Positions 25,062-31,648 of a stretch of DNA of 36,549 nt are shown here, piece after piece; position 1 is the stretch's first letter, and every line of letters begins with the position of its first letter. A program made the position numbers and the translations under genes. Below the pieces are notes generated by a model. It was given only the letters and a program-made list of their open reading frames with translations. It was not told where the DNA came from and ran no database searches. This DNA comes from AP-16 sp036395835 (GTDB lineage: Bacteria > Pseudomonadota > Alphaproteobacteria > Rhizobiales > Xanthobacteraceae): positions 1-36,549 of the forward strand of contig DASWCW010000150.1 of the NCBI GenBank assembly GCA_036395835.1. The letters are read 5' to 3'.

Positions 25062-25189
25062 CCACTTTGCCGCTGCCGTCACGCTTTCGGAAAAGACAAG
25101 TCGGTCATTCGCCTCATCCTGTCGAAGCGATGCGCCGCGCGCCGCGGCCGATCGGGTGGACGCGGAGGTGAACCGCGACTCTTCCGCGT

Positions 25190-25225
25190 GAGATCCGTGC
25201 AGAACGCGAGAAATCGGATCTCGCG
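25190..25225. terminator. Overlapping inverted repeats after the HprK-PqqD gene
   Basis: CGCGAGA (25205-25211) pairs with TCTCGCG (25219-25225). GAGATCCG (25190-25197) pairs with CGGATCTC (25215-25222). The two stems share bases and cannot form together. They lie just past the stop of the minus-strand kinase gene and could end its transcript, though there is no good T-run. Confidence 0.4.
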
Positions 25226-25232
25226 GCTTGTT

Positions 25233-26540
25233 TCAACGTCGGATCCTGGCGATCAGTCCACTTTTCTCCAGGAAACCAAGAAGCTGGAATAGATCCTTTT
25301 CGATCTTGCGCTTCCGCGTGCCCGGAAACGCGGCCGCGAACAGCGCGATCAGCTCTTCGGCGCTCTTCGGCTCGCTCAGGCTGCGCCAGGCCGCCGAGGC
25401 CATGCGGTCGAGATGATGGATCGTTTTCGGCCCCGGCGCGGCGACAAAAATTTCGCCGCCGACCTCGCGGGTCTCCACCCCCGGTGCACGGCGAAACCGG
25501 CAGGTCAGATCATGCCCGCACGCCGGCGCGATTGCCGAGCGCGCCTTTGCCGGGCGTTGGGAATCCGAGTGGCTCGCTTTCCGCCCGCTGCGTGCCGGCT
25601 CTCGGCCGAACCTCCTCTCGATGAGCTGGGCCGCGCCCATCACCGAGCCGTAGCGCAGCCGATAGCACGGCACGCGCTCGGTGAGCCGCATCAGCCGGTC
25701 GAGCGTCTCCACCGGCGGCACCTGGTGGGCAAAATTCTGCAACAGAATTTCCTTGAGCATCTCGCTTTTCGGCACCGGCTCGAGTCTAGCGCCGCGGGCG
25801 CCGCGCCGCAGGAGCACGAAGGCCGAGATCGGCGCAGTTTCGCCGAGCGGCGCAATCTCGCTTTCCCGGAGCCCAACATAAACCCAGCGCCGGTCGAACG
25901 GGCCGGCGCGCTCGTTCACGAAGCGAAACAAAAGTGCGCCGACACTTTTCGGCAGCGGTTTGCGCAGGCGCGGCGCGATGCCCAGCGCGACACCGAGACC
26001 CTCCCCGGGCTCGATTGCCAGCACGTCGTCGCCATAGACCGTGTGACCCCGAGCCGCGAGCTCGACGCATAACGTGCTCTTGCCCGTCCTTTGCACAGAG
26101 GGGAAGCAAACCAGTCCGCCGCCGATGCGCATCGCCGCGCCGTGCAGACAAAGATGCCGGGGGTTTGCTTTCAGGAACCAGTCGAACAGCACGTCATGGA
26201 CGTCGCAGACCACCTGCATGGCGGAAACCGGCGGGTGCTCGTCCCAGAGCTGAGGCTTGGGCATGCGGCTGGAGCGCCAAGCAAACCCGGTGCGCATCCT
26301 TTTCACCTGCGCATCTTGCCGCCGCGACAGGGCAGACGGGAGCCGCCGAAGGCGCCAGCCGGTCAGGATCGCTTCGAGACCCTCGACCACCTCGGGGCAA
26401 TCGGTGAAGGCAATGGTCCAGCCGAAGGCGCCGAGCGCGAGCACGATGGTCCGCTCGGAATCGGCCATGCGCCGATCTGCGGCTCGGCGCGTGCGCGCGC
26501 GAGCGACCGCCTGCGTGCGCTCGGGCACCCGCTCGCCCAT
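25233..26540 (-). CDS. HPr-kinase-like protein fused to a PqqD domain
   Basis: 435 aa from ATG 26540; an internal ATG at 26468 (MADSERTIVLALGAFG) may be the true start, and neither has a good Shine-Dalgarno. Residues 105-310 resemble the HPr kinase C-terminal fold: HGAAMRIGGGLVCFPS leads into a P-loop RTGKST (151-156), then VYGDDVLAIEP (168-178) with the paired Asp of HprK enzymes. Residues about 345-435 form a PqqD-type domain (GGEIFVAAPGPKTIHHLD, then AAAFPGTRKRKIEKDLFQLLGFLEKSGLI). PqqD domains bind leader peptides of ribosomal peptides for modification. HprK-related kinases and PqqD proteins are known to co-occur as separate genes; here they are one chain. The gene directly upstream on the same strand encodes a small leader-plus-repeat peptide, its likely partner. 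Confidence 0.82.
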   Translation of the reverse strand: MGERVPERTQAVARARTRRAADRRMADSERTIVLALGAFGWTIAFTDCPEVVEGLEAILTGWRLRRLPSALSRRQDAQVKRMRTGFAWRSSRMPKPQLWDEHPPVSAMQVVCDVHDVLFDWFLKANPRHLCLHGAAMRIGGGLVCFPSVQRTGKSTLCVELAARGHTVYGDDVLAIEPGEGLGVALGIAPRLRKPLPKSVGALLFRFVNERAGPFDRRWVYVGLRESEIAPLGETAPISAFVLLRRGARGARLEPVPKSEMLKEILLQNFAHQVPPVETLDRLMRLTERVPCYRLRYGSVMGAAQLIERRFGREPARSGRKASHSDSQRPAKARSAIAPACGHDLTCRFRRAPGVETREVGGEIFVAAPGPKTIHHLDRMASAAWRSLSEPKSAEELIALFAAAFPGTRKRKIEKDLFQLLGFLEKSGLIARIRR

Positions 26541-26575
26541 ACGGCCAAGGATAACAGAAGGCGCGGCACTTGGGG

Positions 26576-26607
26576 GCTCGGGGCCGGCCGGATCGCCGAC
26601 CCCGAGC
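26576..26607 (-). terminator. GC-rich hairpin between the peptide gene and the kinase gene
   Basis: An 8-bp perfect inverted repeat (GCTCGGGG at 26576-26583, CCCCGAGC at 26600-26607) has a 16-base loop that is itself GC-rich (contains GGCCGGCC-like pairing). It begins 10 bases after the peptide stop and ends 35 bases before the kinase start. With no T-run it is better seen as an attenuator or mRNA-stabilising stem than a full terminator. This would give more peptide than kinase. Confidence 0.5.
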
Positions 26608-26617
26608 TTGGCTCAGC

Positions 26618-26872
26618 TCAATAGCGCCTGTCGCTCCGACGCCGGCGCCGGTACCACCAGTCGGGGTGCGAACGCCGCCGCCGCCGGTACCACCAGTCGG
26701 GGTGCGAGCGCCGCCGCCGCCGGCTCCTGCGTATGACCACCCCACCCGCCTCAGCGTCCGATACGGTGAGCACCGTGGGCACGGCGTAGCCTATTGCGGC
26801 GGCCAGGCCGAGCATGGAGAGCGCTTGCCGGCGCGACATCTGCTTGGGTTCCGACTTGTCTTGGTCACTCAT
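26618..26872 (-). CDS. Small leader-plus-repeat peptide, candidate modified peptide precursor
   Basis: 84 aa. ATG 26872 has a very good ribosome site (GGAGG, five bases spacing). Residues 1-12 are a charged leader (MSDQDKSEPKQM). Residues 13-42 look like a twin-arginine signal: SRRQALSMLG, a hydrophobic stretch, then SDAEA with possible cleavage. From residue 51 there are two perfect copies of a 12-residue unit, RRRRRSHPDWWY (51-62, 63-74), and a shorter third, RRRRRSDRRY (75-84). Tat-like leaders followed by basic repeats are a known uncharacterised type in Rhizobiales. What is unusual here is the Trp-Trp-Tyr unit and the HprK-PqqD gene just downstream on the same strand. The function is unknown. 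A secreted, possibly phosphorylated cationic peptide is my inference. Confidence 0.75.
   Translation of the reverse strand: MSDQDKSEPKQMSRRQALSMLGLAAAIGYAVPTVLTVSDAEAGGVVIRRSRRRRRSHPDWWYRRRRRSHPDWWYRRRRRSDRRY
26621..26722 (-). repeat. 36-bp coding tandem repeat in the small peptide gene
   Basis: Units at 26687-26722 and 26651-26686 differ at one base of 36, a synonymous Arg codon change (CGC/CGT). A partial, more diverged unit lies at 26621-26650. This is recent tandem duplication in frame, with the protein repeat kept intact. Confidence 0.9.
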
Positions 26873-26972
26873 GGCAACCTCCATTTTCTCGGGATCAATG
26901 CGAGTCCGGCTGGAGGCCGCCCCGATCTTCCAGCCCTCTCCGATGGGTTCGTACGCTAGGGTCGCGCGTCTG

Positions 26973-26998
26973 AACGCGGGCTGAACGTTGCTTGTTCC
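26973..26998 (-). promoter_or_regulatory. Candidate EcfG-type general stress promoter for the peptide gene
   Basis: On the minus strand GGAAC (26998-26994) is followed after exactly 17 bases by CGTT (26976-26973). This matches the alphaproteobacterial EcfG sigma-factor consensus GGAAC-N16/17-CGTT. It lies about 100 bases before the peptide start. The same stretch has two CGTTCAG copies 11 bases apart, one of which forms the -10. There is no gene between it and the peptide. Confidence 0.5.
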
Positions 26999-27032
26999 CT
27001 CGCCTCGAGCCGGCCGGGTCGAACGGGCGCAA

Positions 27033-28226
27033 TTACGGCAATTGTTCGCGCACAAATCTGTGCGCCAGCAGCACGAAGCCGCCGCCCAGCGCCGCCGCGA
27101 GCGCCATCGCCGCATACGCGCGTCCGCCGAGATTCGCGTAGAGCACCCCGGAGAGCGCCAGGCCGCCCGCCATCACCAAGGCGAGCACGGTCGCGAAATC
27201 CCCTTGCGCCGTGGCGAATTGCCGGTCGGGCGCCAGGCGCGCCAACAGCTGGATCGAGCCCAGGTGGGTGGCGCCGAACGAGAACGCGTGCAGCAATTGC
27301 AGCAGCGGCAACCACCCGAGCGGCGGATCGAAGCTCATGGCGCCCCAGCGGAGGCAGGCGCCGCAGGCGCCGAGCCCGACCAGGCCGAGCGGGCTGACGC
27401 GTTGCTGCAAACGCGCCGAGACCGCAAACAGCACGATCTCGGCGGCGACCCCGAGCCCCCACAGAGAGCCGATGAACGTCGCGTCGAGACCCTTCGCCCG
27501 CCAGTCGATCACGGAGAAGCCGTAATAGACCGCGTGGCTTGCCTGGATCAGGCTCGCCGCGGCCGCGACCGTCCAAAAGCCCGGCGAGAGCAGCAGCTTG
27601 CGATCCGGCACGCCGAACCTTTCCGCAGCGGAGATTTCCGGAGCAATCGGCCGGAGCGCGAGCGAAACCGCCGCCACCATCACGAGCGCGCAGACCAAAA
27701 GCCAAATGATGTTGATCGGCGCGATGCGATCGATCACGAGCCCGGCGCCGAGGTTCGCGGCCACGAAGGCGACCGATCCCCACAGCCGCACCGGGCCGTA
27801 GGCGCGGCCGCGCAGCCCGAGCCCCTTGAGCGCATAGGCATCGGCAAGCGGCAGGGCCGGGGCCGTGGCGACCGATGCCAGCGCGACTGCCAGCAGGATC
27901 GGCACAAATCCGGCAACTTGGCTCAGCAGTACATAGGCCAGCGTCGATCCGACGGAAGCCGCGATCAGCACCGCCCGAAACGCGCTCCAGCGATCCGCAA
28001 GGCGCGCAATCAAGGGAACCGAGATGAGCCGCATGAGCATCGGAACGGCGAGCACGATGCCGGTCGCGCGGGAGTCGAGTCCCTTTGCCTCCAGCCAGAC
28101 CGGGAAAAACGGCAGCACGATTCCCGCAAAGACGAACATGGCCGCATAGAATGTTGCGAGCCGGAAGGAAAAGCCGTCGCCCCCCTCGCCCCCCTCGCCT
28201 TCACGGTCCTGAAAACTCGCCGCCAT
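27033..28226 (-). CDS. MFS transporter, PPP/HcaT-like
   Basis: 397 aa from ATG 28226; a TTG at 28268 would add 14 residues and has no clear support. Twelve hydrophobic helices are present. The N-terminus (LATFYAAMFVFAGIVLPFFPVWLEAKGL) and the loop RLADRWSAFRAVLIAAS belong to the MFS_1-like group that includes phenylpropionate permease HcaT. GRAYGPVRLWGSVAFVAANLGAG in the middle is also typical. The substrate is unknown. It is divergent from glucokinase, 132 bases apart, a pairing I have the impression is common in Bradyrhizobium-like genomes. It ends 160 bases upstream of the repeat-peptide gene on the same strand, but the candidate stress promoter in that gap suggests separate transcription. 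Confidence 0.87.
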   Translation of the reverse strand: MAASFQDREGEGGEGGDGFSFRLATFYAAMFVFAGIVLPFFPVWLEAKGLDSRATGIVLAVPMLMRLISVPLIARLADRWSAFRAVLIAASVGSTLAYVLLSQVAGFVPILLAVALASVATAPALPLADAYALKGLGLRGRAYGPVRLWGSVAFVAANLGAGLVIDRIAPINIIWLLVCALVMVAAVSLALRPIAPEISAAERFGVPDRKLLLSPGFWTVAAAASLIQASHAVYYGFSVIDWRAKGLDATFIGSLWGLGVAAEIVLFAVSARLQQRVSPLGLVGLGACGACLRWGAMSFDPPLGWLPLLQLLHAFSFGATHLGSIQLLARLAPDRQFATAQGDFATVLALVMAGGLALSGVLYANLGGRAYAAMALAAALGGGFVLLAHRFVREQLP

Positions 28227-28358
28227 GAGCGCAGTCTTTCCTTCCCTGCGTGCCGACGGGCCTGCCAATGTGCCATGCTGGCGCCTTCACGGACACTTCC
28301 CCCGCCACGATGGGATGTGACAAGCTTGGCCGGCGCGGTCGAGCCGAATGCAAAGCCG

Positions 28359-29315
28359 ATGGCAGACGAGTTGGCGCTTCTGGGAGATATCGGGGCCACC
28401 AATGCCCGTCTGGCGCTGTTCAAGGATGGCGCGCTCGGGCCGGTGGAATGGATGGCCGCGGCCGAATACGCGCAATTCGCCGATGCCGTCGAAGCGTTCC
28501 TGGTCAAGCGTGGTCGACCTGGCGTCACCGCAGCCATGCTCGCCGTCGCGGGCCCGGTCGAGGCGAACCGCGCCCGCATGACCAACCGCGGATGGGTGAT
28601 CGATGGCGAAGCACTTTGCGCGCAATTCCGGCTGCGGCGAGCGCGCATTCTCAACGACTTCGAGGCGACCGCCTGGTCGCTGCCGCGGCTGAAAGCGGAA
28701 GACCTGCACCGGATCGGCGGAGGCACCGCGGTGCCGGACGCACCATTGGGGGTGCTGGGACCGGGATCGGGCCTCGGCGTCGCCTGCTACGTTCCGAGCG
28801 CGGGCGGCGGGATCGTGCTGGCGTCGGAGGGCGGGCACGCCAGCCTGCCCGGCGCCTCGGAGCGCGAGGACCACGTCATCCAGCATTTGCGCGCGCGCTT
28901 CGGGCACGTGTCGTGCGAGCGCGCGATATCCGGACCGGGGCTGGAAAATCTCTATGGCGCCATAGCGGCCATCGACGGGCAGCAAGTCCCGCAGCGCGAC
29001 GCGCCTGCGATCACCCGGACCGGCCTCGACGGCAGCTGCGCGACCAGCCGCGCCGCGCTTGACATGTTCTGCGCATTCCTCGGCGCGGCGGCCGGGGACG
29101 TCGCACTCACCTATGGGGCGCGCGGCGGCGTATTCATCGCCGGCGGCATCGCGCCGCGGATCCTCGCATTTCTCGAAGGCTCGGAATTTCGCGCGCGATT
29201 CGAAGCCAAGGGCCGGATGCGCGCCTATGTCAAGCCGATCCCGACCAGCGTGATCGTCCACAGCGACGCCACCTTCCTCGGCCTGCAGGCGCTGGCGGTG
29301 CAGGATCAGGAGTAG
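28359..29315 (+). CDS. glk: Glucokinase
   Basis: 318 aa ROK-independent glucokinase of the Glk (Pfam Glucokinase) type, phosphorylating glucose with ATP. The phosphate loop is GDIGATNARLAL (9-20), where most Glk proteins have GDIGGTN; the second Gly is Ala here. The catalytic base is D100 in LNDFEATAWSLP. The adenosine loop is GPGSGLGVA (134-142). SEGGHA (156-161) and the C-terminal FIAGGIAPRIL are typical. The ATG at 28359 was chosen because the fold begins there; a GTG at 28317 would add 14 residues. Confidence 0.91.
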   Translation: MADELALLGDIGATNARLALFKDGALGPVEWMAAAEYAQFADAVEAFLVKRGRPGVTAAMLAVAGPVEANRARMTNRGWVIDGEALCAQFRLRRARILNDFEATAWSLPRLKAEDLHRIGGGTAVPDAPLGVLGPGSGLGVACYVPSAGGGIVLASEGGHASLPGASEREDHVIQHLRARFGHVSCERAISGPGLENLYGAIAAIDGQQVPQRDAPAITRTGLDGSCATSRAALDMFCAFLGAAAGDVALTYGARGGVFIAGGIAPRILAFLEGSEFRARFEAKGRMRAYVKPIPTSVIVHSDATFLGLQALAVQDQE

Positions 29316-29401
29316 ATCGGCGCTAGGCGCGACCTCGCGCTTCGACGGTCGAGGAGAAAACCAGTAGGTTCAGGCAGGTCTGCAATCCGAAGGGGGCAGG
29401 A

Positions 29402-29617
29402 ATGCGCAAAATTGGGACTCTCATGATATTTGCATGCATGGCGATGTTTTCGGCCGTGACCCCGGGCGAGGCAGGCTGCATCTGCAAGGACACGCGCGCA
29501 AGCTGGTGCGCCAAGAACTGCTACGCATGCTTTGCCAATCATGCGGTGCCGGCCGGCTATTGCTCGTATTGGCTGGAAAAGCGCAAGCATCGGCGATCGG
29601 GAGCCTCGGTCTCATAA
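29402..29617 (+). CDS. Small secreted six-cysteine peptide
   Basis: 71 aa with a strong ribosome site (GGGGGCAGGA before ATG). Residues 1-24 are a signal peptide ending in PGEA. The mature part holds six cysteines (C26, C28, C36, C40, C43, C54) in a CxC-x7-C-x3-C-xx-C-x10-C pattern and ends with a basic tail (EKRKHRR). I do not recognise the family. The even number of cysteines and small size suggest a disulfide-stabilised periplasmic or secreted peptide. Base composition is less GC-rich than the neighbours. Confidence 0.65.
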   Translation: MRKIGTLMIFACMAMFSAVTPGEAGCICKDTRASWCAKNCYACFANHAVPAGYCSYWLEKRKHRRSGASVS

Positions 29618-29658
29618 GCGTCCCGCGATAGCCCGATGGACCAAGCCTTTGTCGGCAA

Positions 29659-29721
29659 ATGAGGCGGCGCGAATTCATCACATTGCTGGATGGCGCCGCA
29701 GTTGCGGGACCGGTGGCATAA
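29659..29721 (+). pseudogene. Relic of a Tat-leader (RRREFITLL) gene
   Basis: Twenty codons read MRRREFITLLDGAAVAGPVA and then stop. This is almost the standard N-terminus (MRRREFITLLGGAAAAWPLA) of the very common Rhizobiales ABC-transporter substrate-binding proteins and related Tat-leader proteins. Nothing of the mature domain follows: the DUF1326 gene starts 32 bases later. It is the broken end of a gene, possibly left by a deletion. Confidence 0.7.
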
Positions 29722-29752
29722 CCGCGGTCATTCATGGCGAATGGAGGTCCGC

Positions 29753-30397
29753 ATGACTGAGATTCCCAGCTGGCACATCACGGGAGACTGGTTCGACAAT
29801 TGCAGCTGCGCCGTCGCGTGCCCCTGCACCTTCGCTCAAGCCCCGGACAACGGTTTCTGCGAGTCGGTCCTGTTCTGGCACATCCGGCATGGCCATTACG
29901 GCGATATCAATCTCGACGGTCTGAGCTTCGTCCGCGTGGGAAGATGGGAAGGCGATCTCTGGGCGGGAAAGGCCAAGGGGACCGCCGGCATCTTCATCGA
30001 CGACCGCGCCGACGAGCGTCAGGCCGAGGTGCTTCCCCGCATTTTCGGCGGCCAAGTCGGAGGATTTCCCGCTTTCGTCGCTGCGCTGTTCGCCGAGGGC
30101 CGCCAGGTCCGGGGCGTGGAGCGCGCGCGGATCACCTTCGAGATCGCACCGGACCGCGCCCAGTGGGGAACGGAGATCGCCGGCAAAGTGAAAGCCTGGG
30201 CCAAGGCCCTGACCGGTCCGACGAGCCTGCCGGGAAAATATCCGCAACTCATGAATCCGCCCGGCTCCGAGACCGGACCCGGACAGCTCGTGACCTGGGG
30301 CAAATCGACGATCTGTTCCGTCGATGCGTTCGGCTTCAAGTTCCACTGGACGACGAATTCGGGCAAGCACATCCCGTTCGACTGGACCGGTCCATGA
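29753..30397 (+). CDS. DUF1326 domain-containing protein
   Basis: 214 aa from ATG 29753, which has GGAGG five bases upstream; the open frame goes further back but without a ribosome site. The start IPSWHITGDWFDNCSCAVACPCTF is the DUF1326 signature, with four cysteines in a CxC-x4-CPC pattern that could bind metal or do redox chemistry. The end (GFKFHWTTNSGKHIPFDW) is also conserved in this family. Function is not established. In other genomes such genes often sit next to DUF2182 membrane proteins; none is present here. Confidence 0.88.
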   Translation: MTEIPSWHITGDWFDNCSCAVACPCTFAQAPDNGFCESVLFWHIRHGHYGDINLDGLSFVRVGRWEGDLWAGKAKGTAGIFIDDRADERQAEVLPRIFGGQVGGFPAFVAALFAEGRQVRGVERARITFEIAPDRAQWGTEIAGKVKAWAKALTGPTSLPGKYPQLMNPPGSETGPGQLVTWGKSTICSVDAFGFKFHWTTNSGKHIPFDWTGP

Positions 30398-30578
30398 CGC
30401 TCATGCCGCTTCTCGCGCATCGGAGGCAGGGCGACCCGGTGCCCTGCGCGATCGAGTTCAGTAAAGGCGTACATTCGCCGCCGCCGCGCGATTGGTGATC
30501 ACCTCGGAGAGCGCGGGTCCGCTACGCTTGCGCGCCCTGTCCGATGCCGCTACTCGGTAATCCGGGAGGAAAACGAAA

Positions 30579-31631
30579 ATGAAAAGCTATCGGGTCACCG
30601 AGTTCGAAATGCCGCTCGAGATGATCGAGGTGCCGACGCCCAAACCGTCGGGTACCGAGGTGCTGCTGCGGGTCAAGGCGGCGGGGGTCTGCCACAGCGA
30701 TCTGCACATCTGGGAAGGCGGCTACGACCTCGGCCACGGCAAGCGCATGTCGCTCAAGGACCGCGGCATTCCCTTGCCGCTGACCATGGGCCACGAGACC
30801 GCCGGCGAGGTCATCGCATTGGGTCCGCAGGCCGAGAACGTGAAGATCGGCGAGGTGCGGCTCGTCTATCCCTGGATCGGCTGCGGCAAGTGCCCGGTAT
30901 GTCAGTCCGGCGACGAGCATTTGTGCGCGGCGCCGCGCTGTCTGGGCGTCTATTGCGACGGCGGCTATGCCGATCACATCGTGGTGCCGCATCCGCGCTA
31001 TCTGTTGGATCTGCAGGGGCTCGATCCGGTGACCGCCGCGCCCTACGCCTGCTCGGGACTGACCACCTACAGCGCCTTGCGCAAGGTCGCGGACGTGCTC
31101 GAACGCGAGCCGATCCTGATCATCGGCGCGGGCGGACTCGGTCTGATGGCGCTCAGCCTGCTCAAGGCGATGGGCGGCAAGGGTGCGATCGCCGTCGACA
31201 TCGACGCGCGCAAGCGGCAGGCGGCGCTCGAGGCCGGCGCCATTGCGGCGGTCGACGTCGCGGCAGCGGACGCGCGGCGGCAGATCACGCAGGCCGCGGG
31301 CGCACCCATCCGCGCCGCGATCGATCTCGTCGGCAGCGAGCAGACGAGTGCGCTCGGCTTCGACTGCCTGCCCAAAGGCGGCAAGCTCGTCATCGTCGGC
31401 CTGTTCGGCGGGGCGGCGCCGTGGTCGCTGCCACTGATTCCGATCAAGGCCGCGACCATCCAGGGCAGTTACGTCGGCAGCCTCGCCGAGCTCAAGGCGT
31501 TGCTCGATCTGGTGCGGCGCAAATCGGTTCCGCCGATCCCGGTCACCAAGCGGCCGCTCGATCAGGCGCAGCAGTCGCTGGAAGATCTGCGCAACGGCAA
31601 ACTGGTCGGCCGCGCGGTGCTGACCCCGTGA
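30579..31631 (+). CDS. Zinc-dependent alcohol dehydrogenase
   Basis: 350 aa medium-chain dehydrogenase. Catalytic zinc ligands are C38 (GVCHSD) and H72 with E73 (MGHE); structural zinc is bound by C102, C105, C108 and C116. The Rossmann motif IIGAGGLGLMAL follows at about 176-187. The start has GGGAGGAAAACGAAA. It resembles alcohol dehydrogenases acting on medium-chain or aromatic alcohols. The aldehyde dehydrogenase gene starts 17 bases after its stop, so together they could take an alcohol to its acid. The substrate is not determined. Confidence 0.92.
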   Translation: MKSYRVTEFEMPLEMIEVPTPKPSGTEVLLRVKAAGVCHSDLHIWEGGYDLGHGKRMSLKDRGIPLPLTMGHETAGEVIALGPQAENVKIGEVRLVYPWIGCGKCPVCQSGDEHLCAAPRCLGVYCDGGYADHIVVPHPRYLLDLQGLDPVTAAPYACSGLTTYSALRKVADVLEREPILIIGAGGLGLMALSLLKAMGGKGAIAVDIDARKRQAALEAGAIAAVDVAAADARRQITQAAGAPIRAAIDLVGSEQTSALGFDCLPKGGKLVIVGLFGGAAPWSLPLIPIKAATIQGSYVGSLAELKALLDLVRRKSVPPIPVTKRPLDQAQQSLEDLRNGKLVGRAVLTP

Positions 31632-31648
31632 ACACATCCGGAGGAAAC

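Larger units (their letters stand above)
24911..25232. other. Intergenic region with short repeats and hairpins
   Basis: 322 bases between two minus-strand genes. It contains a 15-bp tandem duplication and two overlapping inverted repeats (listed separately). A GGAAC read on the minus strand (24996-25000) precedes the HdeD gene, but no matching CGTT at 16-17 bases was found. No protein-coding frame with a ribosome site was seen. Confidence 0.5.

Noticed and set aside
26570..26959. Plus-strand Pro-rich frame with PPVGVR repeats opposite the small repeat peptide
   Set aside because: It is the complement of the Arg/Trp repeat. It lacks a ribosome site, whereas the minus frame has GGAGG, a leader and a Tat-like signal, and its repeat difference is synonymous.
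27033..28226. MFS transporter as dedicated exporter of the repeat peptide
   Set aside because: It belongs to the HcaT-like small-molecule group, pairs divergently with glucokinase, and a separate candidate promoter precedes the peptide gene.
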